Shown here: positions 25,239 to 34,665 of the stretch, one piece after another
Numbering within the stretch: position 1 is the first letter of the stretch
Layout of the letters: each line of letters opens with the position of its first letter
From: Dyadobacter bucti
GTDB lineage: Bacteria > Bacteroidota > Bacteroidia > Cytophagales > Spirosomataceae
Reading direction: 5' to 3'
Assembly (NCBI RefSeq): GCF_005869225.1
Contig: NZ_SWFP01000004.1
Span: forward strand, 656,466 to 720,465
Length of the DNA stretch: 64,000 bases
Made by a program: the position numbers and the translations under genes
Notes under the pieces: generated by a model
The model's input: only the letters and a program-made list of their open reading frames with translations
Databases searched by the model: none
Told to the model about the DNA's origin: nothing

Positions 25239-26078
25239 TTATTTTATAGCAGCTTTAATCACAACGGGCTGGTGGTCTGACGGGTAACGCTGGTCCTTTG
25301 CATCGGTAAGAACACCATATTTCAGAACATCAATATTCTTGCTGACAAAAATGTAATCGATCCGGTTTTTCATTGGAGCGTCGAATTTGAAGCTGTTAAA
25401 AGTACCTTCCGGTCCGTATGGGGCTTGTTTTGTGACGTCATGTGTATCATTTATCAGCGCACTGATAGTCTTGATCTGTTCGGTATCCGGTGTGGAGTTG
25501 AAATCACCGGTCAGGATAACCGTTGATTTTCCTGCAATTTCACTGATCTTTTTCGTCATCAAATGTCCTGACTGCCTGCGTGCCTCAACACCCTGGTGGT
25601 CGAAATGGACATTGAAGAAATAGAATTCTTTTTTGCTCGCAAGATCCTGGAATTTTCCCCAGGAGCAGATCCTGTTACAGCATGTTGCATCCCATCCTTT
25701 GCCTGGTTTGTCGGGTGTTTCGCTCAGCCAGAAATCGCCGGATTTTAGCAGTTTAAAACGGTCTTTTTTGTAAAAAATGGCAGAATGTTCGCCACCCTCT
25801 TTACCGTCGTCACGGCCTTTTCCGATGAAAACGTAGTCCGGCAGCTCCGCAATGTCTTTCAACTGACCGATGAGCGCTTCCTGCACGCCGAAAATATCAA
25901 ACTCATGGAAGCGTATCAGCCCTTTTACATTTTCCTTGCGGTTCGGCCACGCGTTGACACCGTCGTTTGCAGTATTATAGCGGATGTTGTATGACGCAAC
26001 GTTGATCGTGTTTTTCTGCGCAAAGGATATCTGGGTAAAAGCGAAAAGTATTAAAAGACAAAGTGCTGTTTTTTTCAT
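25239..26078 (-). CDS. Secreted endonuclease/exonuclease/phosphatase family protein
   Basis: 279 residues with a signal peptide (MKKTALCLLILFAFTQISFA). Family metal and catalytic motifs are present in order: VASYNIRYNT (about 27-36), DIFGVQEAL (about 60-68), FFNVHFDHQG (about 155-164), LTGDFNSTPD (about 192-201) and RYPSDHQPV near the C-terminus (about 264-272). Exported members of this fold act as nucleases or as sugar- or lipid-phosphate phosphatases; specificity is undetermined. It follows the metallophosphoesterase gene on the same strand, 54 bp away. Confidence 0.9.
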   Translation of the reverse strand: MKKTALCLLILFAFTQISFAQKNTINVASYNIRYNTANDGVNAWPNRKENVKGLIRFHEFDIFGVQEALIGQLKDIAELPDYVFIGKGRDDGKEGGEHSAIFYKKDRFKLLKSGDFWLSETPDKPGKGWDATCCNRICSWGKFQDLASKKEFYFFNVHFDHQGVEARRQSGHLMTKKISEIAGKSTVILTGDFNSTPDTEQIKTISALINDTHDVTKQAPYGPEGTFNSFKFDAPMKNRIDYIFVSKNIDVLKYGVLTDAKDQRYPSDHQPVVIKAAIK

Positions 26079-26132
26079 GTGTAATTGAAGATTAATGGAA
26101 GGTACTATAAAAAAATGGGTACTGCTTGTGGG

Positions 26133-27356
26133 CTATTTGCCCTTCTTGGGGATCAGGAATTTTCCGACGATTTCGCCATCGTCCCGGATCATTTTCAGAT
26201 CCAGATGCTTTTTGGTGGCGTGAAGCTTGATGAGTGTCCGCTTGCCTTCCAGCGGGCCGCCGCCGATCACAATGGGATAATTATGTGTAGCGTCTGGTTC
26301 GTGTGTTGCATATCTGTGGGTATGGCCGGAAATCTGCAGATCAATTTTTGCCTTGTTTAGTACCGGTCCGAAAAGCTCGCGGCAATGTAATGTACCGTGC
26401 CAGTCGCCTGAATGATAGGGGGAGATATGGATTAATACGATCCTAAAATCAGCTTTTTTGAATTCGGCAGATTCTGTTTCCTTTTCAAGCCATTTTTTTT
26501 GAACTTCCCTGTAACGGTCAAATGCAGACAGCCCTCCGTATTCCACACTGTCGTCGGTTTTGTCCTCCCCGGAGTCGAGGATCACGAAACGCACGGGGCC
26601 GCGTGTGAATGCGTAGTAGTATTTGTTTTCGGGATAAGCATAGTATGCGGGAATGTTTCTTGAAAAACCGCCCCGGCATTCGTGGTTTCCCTGGGTAAGG
26701 ATAAAAGGAAATTCCGTAGCGAAAATATCAACGGAGGGTTTGATCAGGTGGTCAACCATCTGGATTTCTTCTGTTACCCAATCAAAACAGTCGCCATTGA
26801 AAACTACAAAATCATAGTCACGGGTATTTCCTGTATAGCCATGGCGGTAAAGGAGTTGCGGGATGATCTGAGGTCGGTCGTGAATGTCGTTAAAGATGAC
26901 CATTTTAAATTCGTCTTCATGCTCAGCCCACGTTTTGAACCCATACATCGGACTGGATATGGTCTCTCCGAATTCGACTTTGGAGCCTTTGTAGCCCGTT
27001 ATTTCGGTTGAAACGATTTTGTATGTATGTTCAGTACCGGGATTGAGGCCGGTTAAGGTGATCTTGTTGATTCGGTTATTGGCTTCGATAAGCCCGTTAT
27101 TGTAGCCGAATTCCCTCTTACTCGTATAAGTCCCGGCACCATATTCGACCCAGCTGAAACAATTTTTATCGGTGATCCACATAATCGTCACCTCATTTGT
27201 TCCCATATTTTGCAAATACGGGCCGGCAATAAAATGGATTTTCGGATCGTCGGAGTTGGGAAGCGCGCCTTCTGCCTGAGCTGCGGACAACGGAAAAAGG
27301 GATAATGCCCCGAGTCTGGACATTTTTTCTAAAAACGATCTTCTGTCTGAAAGCAT
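26133..27356 (-). CDS. Exported metallophosphoesterase with N-terminal fibronectin-like domain
   Basis: 407 residues starting with a Tat-like signal (SDRRSFLEKM, then a hydrophobic stretch), suggesting export after folding. An Ig/FnIII-like domain (about 40-140, with YLQNMGTNEVTIMWIT) precedes a calcineurin-type phosphoesterase core. Metal ligands are visible in FNDIHDR, FNGDCFDW, LTQGNHECRGG, LIHISPYHSGD and ISGHTHRY. The arrangement resembles purple acid phosphatase-like proteins. Co-directional with the following exported phosphatase/nuclease-fold gene, which suggests phosphate scavenging. Confidence 0.9.
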   Translation of the reverse strand: MLSDRRSFLEKMSRLGALSLFPLSAAQAEGALPNSDDPKIHFIAGPYLQNMGTNEVTIMWITDKNCFSWVEYGAGTYTSKREFGYNNGLIEANNRINKITLTGLNPGTEHTYKIVSTEITGYKGSKVEFGETISSPMYGFKTWAEHEDEFKMVIFNDIHDRPQIIPQLLYRHGYTGNTRDYDFVVFNGDCFDWVTEEIQMVDHLIKPSVDIFATEFPFILTQGNHECRGGFSRNIPAYYAYPENKYYYAFTRGPVRFVILDSGEDKTDDSVEYGGLSAFDRYREVQKKWLEKETESAEFKKADFRIVLIHISPYHSGDWHGTLHCRELFGPVLNKAKIDLQISGHTHRYATHEPDATHNYPIVIGGGPLEGKRTLIKLHATKKHLDLKMIRDDGEIVGKFLIPKKGK

Positions 27357-27409
27357 GGATAGGGGTTTAAGCTCGGCGAAATTGATACAAAAATTTCTAT
27401 TTTTCTTTT

Positions 27410-27513
27410 CTAATTGATTAAGTATTCTCCTGGTTTTTTTTACTTTCTTAACTTTTACATAACATCATTATCCGTTGTATGTCAGTTTTAGCGCATGCTG
27501 CAAATAATGATGT
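27410..27513 (+). promoter_or_regulatory. araR leader: shared CTAATTGATTA motif and a 10-bp inverted repeat
   Basis: CTAATTGATTA at 27410-27420 recurs exactly at 28381-28391 before araB. Further down, ACATCATTAT (27462-27471) and ATAATGATGT (27504-27513) form a perfect inverted repeat shortly before the araR ATG at 27541. Role as operator or hairpin is inferred from position. Confidence 0.4.
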
Positions 27514-27540
27514 AATCAGCCCCATTCCTACATTAGTTTC

Positions 27541-28245
27541 ATGAATAATTACCCGCAAGCCTCCCGCATACTGGTAGCAATCGACTGTATCATTTTTGGC
27601 TTTGACGGAAAGGATATCAAATTGTTGCTGATCAAACGGAATTTTGAACCCGAAAAAGGGAAGTGGTCCCTGATGGGTGGGTTTCTTAATCAGGAAGAGG
27701 ACTTGTCGGACGGTGCAGCCAGAATTCTGTACAATCTTACCGGGCTGAAAAATATTTATGTCGAACAGCTTGAGACTTTCGGAAAGATCGACAGAGACCC
27801 GGGGGAACGGACAGTGTCGGTGGTTTTTTTTGCACTCATTCAAATCGACGACCATGACGCGGAGGCTGTAAAAAGCCATCATGCTTCCTGGATTTCACTT
27901 GAATGTCGCCCGCACCTTATATTCGATCATGAAGTGATGGTTGGAAAAGCCATTGAGCATTTAAAATACAAAGCGGCCCTTCATCCCATCGGATTTGAGT
28001 TGCTTCCCGAATTTTTTACAATTCCCCAGCTTCAGAAATTGTACGAGGCGATTTACAATATCCCGATCGACAGACGTAATTTCAGCCGTAAGCTGTTGTC
28101 AACCGGTTTGCTTATTGATACCGGACTGAAAAACCACAACAGTACCACAAAAAAAGCAACCCTTTACAAACTGGATACCTTCAAATACAAGGAGAAATTC
28201 CATTCGTTCTGGAATTTTATGCCTGATTCTATGAAAGAGTCGTAA
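27541..28245 (+). CDS. araR: Nudix-fold arabinose regulator AraR
   Basis: 234-residue transcription factor with an N-terminal Nudix-like domain (about 8-140) and a C-terminal winged helix (about 150-225, PEFFTIPQLQKLYEAIYNIP then DRRNFSRKLLSTGLLIDTG). The Nudix box (46-69, GGFLNQEEDLSDGAARILYN...) lacks the REUxEE catalytic glutamates, as expected of a sensor rather than a hydrolase. In Bacteroides thetaiotaomicron a protein of this architecture is the L-arabinose-responsive repressor AraR. Here it is immediately upstream of araB-araA-araD on the same strand, which strongly supports the same role. Confidence 0.88.
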   Translation: MNNYPQASRILVAIDCIIFGFDGKDIKLLLIKRNFEPEKGKWSLMGGFLNQEEDLSDGAARILYNLTGLKNIYVEQLETFGKIDRDPGERTVSVVFFALIQIDDHDAEAVKSHHASWISLECRPHLIFDHEVMVGKAIEHLKYKAALHPIGFELLPEFFTIPQLQKLYEAIYNIPIDRRNFSRKLLSTGLLIDTGLKNHNSTTKKATLYKLDTFKYKEKFHSFWNFMPDSMKES

Positions 28246-28379
28246 GGGTATCCAGGTTTTTCTTAGTCAACCTATAAACGATTTGTAATCAGCTTTTCTT
28301 CACTCGGTTGGGGTAATGCAGCTTTTTAACTTTTATTAATTGTGTCAGAAAAACACGAATTGATAATTTATTTATATTT

Positions 28380-28400
28380 ACTAATTGATTAGTTAACTAA
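28380..28400 (+). promoter_or_regulatory. Overlapping palindromes upstream of araB, candidate AraR operator
   Basis: ACTAATTGATTAGT has perfect six-base arms, and the overlapping TTAGTTAACTAA is a perfect 12-bp palindrome. The site lies 40 bp before the araB ATG, and CTAATTGATTA also occurs in front of araR. AraR binding is inferred; AT-rich context means chance palindromes are possible. Confidence 0.45.
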
Positions 28401-28440
28401 AAAATCTGTACTTGCCCATCATCCATAGCCAGACCCATAC

Positions 28441-30114
28441 ATGAAAGAGAATTACGTTATAGGCATCGATTTCGGTACAGATTCGGTGCGGGCGCTGATC
28501 GTGGACGCTCATACAGGCAGCTACGCAGGAACAGCGGTACACGAGTACTCGCGCTGGAAACAAGGAAAATATTGTGACGCCTCGATTTCGCAATTCCGTC
28601 AGCATCCGCTCGATTATCTGGAAGGACTTGAATATGCTGTCACAAAGGCACTGGAATCGGCTCCGGAAGGCGTGAGGCATAAAATCCGGGGTATTTCAAT
28701 AGATACAACCGGTTCTACGCCTGTCGCTGTCGATAAGTTTGGGACGCCCCTCTCGCTGCTCCCCGAATTCGCGGAGAATCCAAATGGTATGTTTATTCTC
28801 TGGAAAGACCATACTGCCAATGCAGAAGCGGAGGAAATCAACCGGCTTGCACACAGCTGGGATATTGATTATACTAAGTATGTTGGCGGGATCTATTCTT
28901 CTGAATGGTTTTGGGCAAAAATTCTGCATACACTCCGTACTGATATCGGAGTGCGGGAAAAAGCCTTTTCGTGGGTGGAACATTGCGACTGGATTTCAGC
29001 CGAACTGACAGGAAACACAGATCCGCTAATCCTCAAAAGATCCAGGTGCGCAGCCGGGCATAAGGCACTGTGGCATGAAAACTTTGACGGTTTGCCTTCT
29101 AATCAGTTTTTCAAGGAACTGGATCCTTTGCTAAATGGAATCCGGGGACGGCTTTTCAGCGATACTTATACTTCTGATGTACCCTTGGGTACCATTTCCG
29201 GGGAATGGGCTGAAAAGCTGGGAATTCCGGCCGACGTTGTGATAGGAGTAGGAGCGTTTGACGCACACATGGGAGCGGTTGGGGCTTTGATCGAACCGTA
29301 TTCGCTATGCAAAGTGATCGGAACCTCTACCTGTGACATGCTTATTGCGCCAAACGAGGAAGTGGGACATTTGCTGATCCAGGGAATTTGCGGACAGGTG
29401 GACGGGTCCATTGTTCCGGGAACACTCGGAATGGAAGCCGGTCAATCGGCTTTCGGGGACATTTATGCATGGTTTGCCAAGCTCGTCACGGAACCCGTAA
29501 GAAGCTTGCTGGGTGAAAGCGCAGCGAAAGAGTTATCCGAAAAACTGCTGCCGCATCTGGCGGAGCAGGCGGCTTTGCTGCCGGTTACGGAAAAGGATAT
29601 TGTGGCCATCGACTGGCTCAATGGGAGACGCACGCCGGATGCAAAGCATACCTTGAAAGGAGCAATATTAGGGCTTAATCTTGCGAGCGACAGTCCTCGT
29701 GTTTTCAAAGCGCTGGTGGAATCCACGGCTTTTGGTTCGAAAAGTATCGTGGAGCGGTTCAGAAGTGAAGGGGTACCCATTCATGAGGTCATTGCGATCG
29801 GGGGAGTGGCCAAAAAATCATCTTTCGTCATGCAGACGCTGGCAGACGTGCTGAATATGCCTATCAAAGTCGCAACTTCCGAGCAGGCCTGCGCGCTGGG
29901 CGCGGCAATGTTCGCGGCCGTTGCATCCGGCATTTTTGAAAGTCTGCAGCAAGCTCAGGAGGCCATGAACTCAGGTTTTGACGCAGTTTATTATCCAAGA
30001 CCAGATCAATCCAGGGTTTATCAGTCTCTGTATACCAAATACCTTCAGTCGGGGAAATTCCTTGAAAATGAATTTTTGCAGGCAGCACCAGGTGTTTCGC
30101 AGGAGGTACTTTAA
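28441..30114 (+). CDS. araB: Ribulokinase
   Basis: FGGY-family kinase converting L-ribulose to L-ribulose-5-phosphate with ATP. 557 residues, the usual length. The N-terminal phosphate-binding motif [16 protein letters not shown] is at 8-23, the catalytic-Asp segment [14 protein letters not shown] near 269-282, and the FGGY C-terminal signature ([20 protein letters not shown]) near 450-470. It is followed by araA 28 bp later. Context (araR upstream, araA and araD downstream) fixes specificity as ribulokinase rather than xylulokinase or glycerol kinase. Confidence 0.95.
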   Translation: MKENYVIGIDFGTDSVRALIVDAHTGSYAGTAVHEYSRWKQGKYCDASISQFRQHPLDYLEGLEYAVTKALESAPEGVRHKIRGISIDTTGSTPVAVDKFGTPLSLLPEFAENPNGMFILWKDHTANAEAEEINRLAHSWDIDYTKYVGGIYSSEWFWAKILHTLRTDIGVREKAFSWVEHCDWISAELTGNTDPLILKRSRCAAGHKALWHENFDGLPSNQFFKELDPLLNGIRGRLFSDTYTSDVPLGTISGEWAEKLGIPADVVIGVGAFDAHMGAVGALIEPYSLCKVIGTSTCDMLIAPNEEVGHLLIQGICGQVDGSIVPGTLGMEAGQSAFGDIYAWFAKLVTEPVRSLLGESAAKELSEKLLPHLAEQAALLPVTEKDIVAIDWLNGRRTPDAKHTLKGAILGLNLASDSPRVFKALVESTAFGSKSIVERFRSEGVPIHEVIAIGGVAKKSSFVMQTLADVLNMPIKVATSEQACALGAAMFAAVASGIFESLQQAQEAMNSGFDAVYYPRPDQSRVYQSLYTKYLQSGKFLENEFLQAAPGVSQEVL

Positions 30115-30142
30115 TATTTTACCTATATCTATAGCCCACATA

Positions 30143-31636
30143 ATGTTCGATTTAAAACAATTCGAAGTCTGGTTTGTAACCGGAAGCCAGCATTTATACG
30201 GAGAGGAAACACTCCGGCAGGTGGATGAACATTCGCAGATCATTAGCAGATACATGGATGAATCCCCACGCATGCCCGTCAGGGTATTGTTCAAGCCAGT
30301 GGTGAAAACGCCCGATGAGATATACAAAGTTGTTCAGGAAGCTAATTCCGCTCCGCAATGCATTGGTATCATCGCCTGGATGCATACTTTTTCGCCGGCA
30401 AAAATGTGGATAAGGGGATTACAGATCCTGCAGAAGCCGCTGCTGCATTTGCATACACAATATAACAGGGATATTCCCTGGGCCGACATCGATATGGATT
30501 TCATGAACCTGAACCAGTCGGCACATGGCGACAGGGAGTTCGGGTTCATGATGACGCGGATGCGGCTGAACAGAAAGGTGATCGTGGGACATTGGCAACA
30601 AGATGACGTGGTCGACGGAATAGCACATTGGTCACGGGTGGCCGCGGGCAGACATGACATGAAAGGGGCCAAATTTGTGCGTTTCGGAGATAACATGCGT
30701 CAGGTGGCAGTGACCGATGGAGATAAAGTGGCAGCGGAGATGACTTTCGGGTTTTCTGTGAATACACACGCCGTGGGCGATCTTGTGGCTGTTATTAATG
30801 AGGTTTCGGACCGGGATGTGGTTACACTTGCAGATGAATATGAATCCATATACAATCTCGCCGAGGTCCTTCGGAAAGGAGGCGGGCGTCATGAAGCTTT
30901 GCTGGATGCGGCACGTATCGAGCTCGGGATGAAATATTTTCTGGAAGCAGGGAATTTCAAAGGATATACAAATACTTTTGAAGATTTGTATGGCATGAAG
31001 CAGCTGCCGGGCATTGGTTCCCAGCGTATGATGGCTGCCGGATATGGCTACGCCGGCGAGGGAGATTGGAAAACCTCAGCCTTGGTGCGTGCTTTGAAAG
31101 TGATGGGCAGCGGATTGCCCGGAGGAAACTCTTTTATGGAAGATTACACCTATCATTTTGATCCTTCCAATAGCTTGGTACTTGGCTCTCACATGCTGGA
31201 AATATGCCCAACTATTGCCTCCAATAAACCTTCCTGTGAAATACATCCGCTTGGAATCGGCGGAAAGGAAGATCCCGTGCGGCTTGTTTTTGATGCGGCG
31301 GGTGGTCCCGCGATAAATGTTTCTTTGGTAGATATGGGCAATCGTTTCAGGATTTTGGTAAATGAGGTGCAGGCGGTGGAACCGATCGAGAAGTTGCCGA
31401 AGCTTCCGGTCGCAAGGGTTTTATGGAAGCCGGCCCCTGATATGCAAACGGGATGTGCGGCCTGGATCTATGCCGGAGGTGCGCACCATACAGTTTACAG
31501 CCAAAATCTGACCACGGATCACATCGAAGCTTTTTCGGAAATGACTGGTGTGGAGATGGTAGTAATTGATAAAAGCACTTCATTGCGGCAGTTTAAAAAT
31601 GAGCTGCGCTGGAGTGAGGCTTATTATGGTAAATAA
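30143..31636 (+). CDS. araA: L-arabinose isomerase
   Basis: Interconverts L-arabinose and L-ribulose using Mn2+. Start chosen at ATG 30143 ([20 protein letters not shown]), the conserved N-terminus; longer in-frame starts overlap araB. 497 residues. Family metal-ligand positions are seen in NTFEDLYG (Glu), YAGEGDWK (Glu), YTYHFDP (His) and GGAHHTVYS (His near the C-terminus). araD begins 14 bp after its stop, so translation is probably coupled. Confidence 0.97.
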   Translation: MFDLKQFEVWFVTGSQHLYGEETLRQVDEHSQIISRYMDESPRMPVRVLFKPVVKTPDEIYKVVQEANSAPQCIGIIAWMHTFSPAKMWIRGLQILQKPLLHLHTQYNRDIPWADIDMDFMNLNQSAHGDREFGFMMTRMRLNRKVIVGHWQQDDVVDGIAHWSRVAAGRHDMKGAKFVRFGDNMRQVAVTDGDKVAAEMTFGFSVNTHAVGDLVAVINEVSDRDVVTLADEYESIYNLAEVLRKGGGRHEALLDAARIELGMKYFLEAGNFKGYTNTFEDLYGMKQLPGIGSQRMMAAGYGYAGEGDWKTSALVRALKVMGSGLPGGNSFMEDYTYHFDPSNSLVLGSHMLEICPTIASNKPSCEIHPLGIGGKEDPVRLVFDAAGGPAINVSLVDMGNRFRILVNEVQAVEPIEKLPKLPVARVLWKPAPDMQTGCAAWIYAGGAHHTVYSQNLTTDHIEAFSEMTGVEMVVIDKSTSLRQFKNELRWSEAYYGK

Positions 31637-31650
31637 CTTGTTTGAAACTT

Positions 31651-32355
31651 ATGTCAAAATACATATATCTTAAAGAACAGGTCTACGAGGCCAATATGGA
31701 GATCCCGAAGGAGGAGCTGGCTATCGTGACTTTCGGGAATGTAAGCGGAATTGACCGGGATGCAGGGGTGGTGGCCATTAAGCCCAGCGGCGTGCCATAC
31801 CACAGGCTTACCGTTAACGATATCGTTATTGTTGATCTTGATAATTTGCTTGTTGAGGGAAATATGCGCCCTTCATCCGACACCAAAACGCACACTTTAC
31901 TTTACAAGAACTTTCCTTCGATTGGAGGGGTATGCCACACCCATTCTACGTATGCCGTAGCCTGGGCTCAGGCAGGACTGCCTATACCTAACCTGGGCAC
32001 CACGCATGCCGATCACCTAACAGCATCTGTGCCGGTAACAGAGGTCATGTCGGACGAAATGATCACGCGGGATTACGAACTTGAGACGGGGAATCAGATC
32101 CTCGATATTTTTGCCAGAATGGAACTCAGTCCGGAAGAAGTGGAAATGGTTCTGGTTGCCTGCCACGGCCCATTTACCTGGGGTAAAGATGCGGGCAAGG
32201 CGGTATACAACTCCTTGGTATTGGAGGAAATTGCAAAGATGGCTTATTTGACTCTTCAGATCAATGCGTCGACACCGGTTATTAAGCAGAGCCTTATTGA
32301 CAAACATTACTATCGAAAGCATGGCAAAGATGCTTATTACGGGCAGGGATGCTGA
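31651..32355 (+). CDS. araD: L-ribulose-5-phosphate 4-epimerase
   Basis: Class II aldolase-fold Zn enzyme making D-xylulose-5-phosphate from L-ribulose-5-phosphate. 234 residues from ATG 31651 (a TTG three codons upstream is less likely). Metal-binding histidines appear in GVCHTHSTYAVAWAQAG (about 92-108) and in VACHGPFTWG (about 168-177); GNVSGIDRD and KPSGVPY form the phosphate-binding part. Last gene of the arabinose operon. Confidence 0.97.
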   Translation: MSKYIYLKEQVYEANMEIPKEELAIVTFGNVSGIDRDAGVVAIKPSGVPYHRLTVNDIVIVDLDNLLVEGNMRPSSDTKTHTLLYKNFPSIGGVCHTHSTYAVAWAQAGLPIPNLGTTHADHLTASVPVTEVMSDEMITRDYELETGNQILDIFARMELSPEEVEMVLVACHGPFTWGKDAGKAVYNSLVLEEIAKMAYLTLQINASTPVIKQSLIDKHYYRKHGKDAYYGQGC

Positions 32356-32505
32356 CTAATCTTTTTTACCGGAGCGCTTGCTGGCAAGGTTTCTCATTTT
32401 CTGAAGTGCTTCCTGGCGCGACATGCGCTCCTGGCTGGACTTGGCTTCACTGATCGCTTCTTTTGAAAAGCGGCCCTTTAACATATTTAGCAACGCGAAT
32501 AGCAT
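32356..32505 (-). CDS. Possible small basic protein (49 aa)
   Basis: ATG (32503-32505) to TAG (32356-32358) encodes a Lys/Arg-rich helical peptide with a short hydrophobic start (MLFALLNMLKGRF) and a basic end (NLASKRSGKKD). It abuts the araD stop from the opposite strand. No family recognised; support is the intact frame and plausible composition only. Confidence 0.4.
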   Translation of the reverse strand: MLFALLNMLKGRFSKEAISEAKSSQERMSRQEALQKMRNLASKRSGKKD

Positions 32506-32556
32506 AATATTTACTTGTTGGAATGTTTTGTATCAAACTTAGGAAACATTTGGATA

Positions 32557-32590
32557 CAAAAAAACTACCAGCTGTAACAGCCGATAGTTT
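32557..32590 (-). terminator. Rho-independent terminator on the minus strand
   Basis: Read on the minus strand, AAACTATCGGCTG pairs with CAGCTGGTAGTTT (two wobble pairs) around TTA and is followed by a T-run. It lies 48 bp beyond the stop of the 62-aa minus-strand gene, supporting that gene's transcription. Confidence 0.7.
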
Positions 32591-32637
32591 GATAATTTAA
32601 ACGTTGAGCATTTGATATTTTTAGCCTGGCTGATACA

Positions 32638-32826
32638 TTAACTCAGCTCAGCCCGGCGAAGTTTGCTGCCAGGATTGAAATCATCCTGTATCCAGCGGAC
32701 AAAATTGTTAGAGTTAGTTTTATAAATCTCAATAGACAAAGGCTTTATTCCGCTGTATTCAACTTCTTTAACATACTCAGCATGGAGTTTGAGTATCTCG
32801 GACAGAGTTTGGCTATCAGTTTTCAT
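32638..32826 (-). CDS. Hypothetical protein (62 aa)
   Basis: Small soluble, mostly helical protein; SGIKPLSIEIYKTNSNNFVRW is the most distinctive stretch and recalls the start of a recombinase core-binding fold, but it is too short to assign. A convincing terminator follows on the same strand. Start at ATG 32824-32826. Confidence 0.5.
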   Translation of the reverse strand: MKTDSQTLSEILKLHAEYVKEVEYSGIKPLSIEIYKTNSNNFVRWIQDDFNPGSKLRRAELS

Positions 32827-33171
32827 TTCAAGATTGGGAAGTTAAGGTTTACACTTTGACTCAACGATTTGTAATAAATACATACCAAGAGTAATAATTT
32901 TGATATCCATATTTGAAAATTCATTCTTATCATGCAAATAGTTATATAAAACTGAAAATTTGATAGGAATGGCTGATCCGGGCACACATTTTCACATTGT
33001 AGTTGTTACTTTTTAGGGCAATTTGGGAATTTGACCAGTTATTGGCGCCCCTTGAATGAAGAAAAGCGTGCCCTCATTCGGAATGGGCACTGTTGAAGAG
33101 AAGTGAAGTATGATAATATGTAGAAAATGCATAAAAAAGGCTTGCCAATTTTCTGGCAAGCCTCCTTCTTT
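32827..33171. other. Intergenic region with two hairpins
   Basis: No coding frame seen. A GC-rich hairpin (GTGCCCTCATT/AATGGGCAC, 33068-33090) without a U-run lies before the operon terminator at 33133-33163. The promoter of the 62-aa gene should be at its left end. Confidence 0.55.
33133..33163 (-). terminator. Terminator of the ThiF/GNAT/phosphorelay operon
   Basis: On the minus strand AGGCTTGCCA and TGGCAAGCCT form a perfect ten-bp stem around GAAAAT, followed by six T. It begins 9 bases past the stop codon of the last receiver gene. Confidence 0.88.
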
Positions 33172-33573
33172 TTAACCAATCATTTCCAGTTTCTTTTTGA
33201 GGTAAACAATTTCAAGTGGCTTTGGGAGCAGATCCAGGATGTAGGCGCTTTCTCTGGCTTTGTCGATGTCCCTGGTGTCGATGGTTGAGGAAAGCATAAA
33301 TATTTTAATTTTTGATTTTAGTGATTCAGGTAGGCTGTCGAATTCATCAATAAACTCAAAACCGTTCATGTCGGGCATCTGCAGATCAAGCAGGATGATC
33401 GTATCGGGAAAATCCTGTGCCTGTTCCAGCAAATATTTCAGGGCGTCCCGTGCAGAGTTGAATGTTTTTACCGAGTCAGTTATCCCGCTCTTTATAAGTA
33501 GTTTTTCATAGATGAACAAATCAAAAGCACTGTCATCTATTAAAAAGAAATTTAGCAGAGACTTCATGACCAT
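33172..33573 (-). CDS. Single-domain response regulator
   Basis: 133-residue CheY-like receiver. The acidic pocket is FLIDDSAFD (10-18), the phosphoacceptor Asp63 is in IILLDLQMPDMNG, and the conserved Ser/Thr and Lys are in FMLSST and LLPKPLE. It has no output domain, so it probably acts by protein contact or as a relay. Its ATG directly follows the stop of the receiver-kinase gene, showing translational coupling. It is the last gene before a strong terminator. Confidence 0.92.
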   Translation of the reverse strand: MVMKSLLNFFLIDDSAFDLFIYEKLLIKSGITDSVKTFNSARDALKYLLEQAQDFPDTIILLDLQMPDMNGFEFIDEFDSLPESLKSKIKIFMLSSTIDTRDIDKARESAYILDLLPKPLEIVYLKKKLEMIG

Positions 33574-34665
33574 TTATTTATAAATAGAAGGAATGTTGAT
33601 TTCGAAAATACTTCCTTGGCCAATCTGTGATTTTACACTGATCCGACCGCCGAGTTTGGCAATAGCTTCATGAACAATATATAATCCGATCCCCGATCCG
33701 CTGTTGGTCGCCCCGGCCCGGTAAAACATTCTGAAAATCTTGTCCTGATCTGACTCCTTGATGCCATTACCGTTATCCTCTACAATAATTTTAGCCTCCG
33801 TAGGCGTCGATTTTATAGTAAGGTGTACAAACGGGTCCGGTTTTGATTTATCCTGGAACTTGATCGCGTTGTTGATGAGATTATTAAAGATGATCCGCAA
33901 CTTCATCACATCCGACTTGAAAATACCCTTCTGATCTATATCCGTAGTCATTTTGAGATTACCGTATTCAGGTAGATATTGGATGGTTGCCTGAACTTCT
34001 GTTACCAGTTCCTCAAAGCTGATGTCCGTGATGACGGGGACCCCGCGGGCATTTTTATAATAGTCAATGATGTTTATAATGAAAGTATCGAGCTTTTTCA
34101 CCGACTGCCGGATCAATTCCAGATATTCATTTTGGGACTTTACATCTTCTTCAATAAGCGCGAGGTTAACGATCCCCAACACCGACATCAGTGGTGCGCG
34201 GAGGTCATGTGAGGCGCTGTACACAAACTTGTCCAGTTCCTCGTTAGCCTTTTGCAGCTCCATATTACGCTGTTTTAAATCTTCCCTTGTTTTGTAGATG
34301 TCGTAGGCATGGGTTATTGCATTTTCGACATACTTGTAATCCCAGGGCTTATCTATAAACCTGAAAACTTCACCTTTATTAATGGCGTCGATGGCGGCAC
34401 TGATATCCGTATGACCGGTAATGAGGATTCTGATGGGCTTAGGGTAGCGTGTCCGGATCTTTTCAAAAAACTGTACGCCCGTCATGATCGGCATACGCTG
34501 ATCGGCCAGGATGATGCAGAAATCTTTCGTTTCCAGAATTTGCTCCGCTTCAATGACGGAAGCGGTTATCGTGATGTCGTACTGCTTCCTGAAGGAAGCT
34601 TTGAACGAATGAAGATTATGTTCTTCATCATCGATATAAAGTATGGTAATGGATTTATCACTCAT
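33574..34665 (-). CDS. Receiver-histidine kinase hybrid
   Basis: 363 residues: receiver (1-120; Asp55 in ILADQRMP, Lys in DKPWD), a coiled-coil linker (about 122-147), HisKA with His153 in VYSASHDLRAPL, and HATPase (about 250-363; N-box FNNLINNAIKFQD, G1 DNGNGI, G2 GSGIGLYIV). No membrane segment, so it is cytoplasmic. With the upstream membrane kinase it forms a phosphorelay in which its receiver may be the acceptor. It overlaps the upstream kinase gene by 8 bp. Confidence 0.93.
   Translation of the reverse strand: MSDKSITILYIDDEEHNLHSFKASFRKQYDITITASVIEAEQILETKDFCIILADQRMPIMTGVQFFEKIRTRYPKPIRILITGHTDISAAIDAINKGEVFRFIDKPWDYKYVENAITHAYDIYKTREDLKQRNMELQKANEELDKFVYSASHDLRAPLMSVLGIVNLALIEEDVKSQNEYLELIRQSVKKLDTFIINIIDYYKNARGVPVITDISFEELVTEVQATIQYLPEYGNLKMTTDIDQKGIFKSDVMKLRIIFNNLINNAIKFQDKSKPDPFVHLTIKSTPTEAKIIVEDNGNGIKESDQDKIFRMFYRAGATNSGSGIGLYIVHEAIAKLGGRISVKSQIGQGSIFEINIPSIYK

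Noticed and set aside
27541..28245. Nudix hydrolase (ADP-ribose pyrophosphatase) function
   Set aside because: The Nudix box lacks the catalytic REUxEE residues and a winged helix follows; the ara context fits the regulator.
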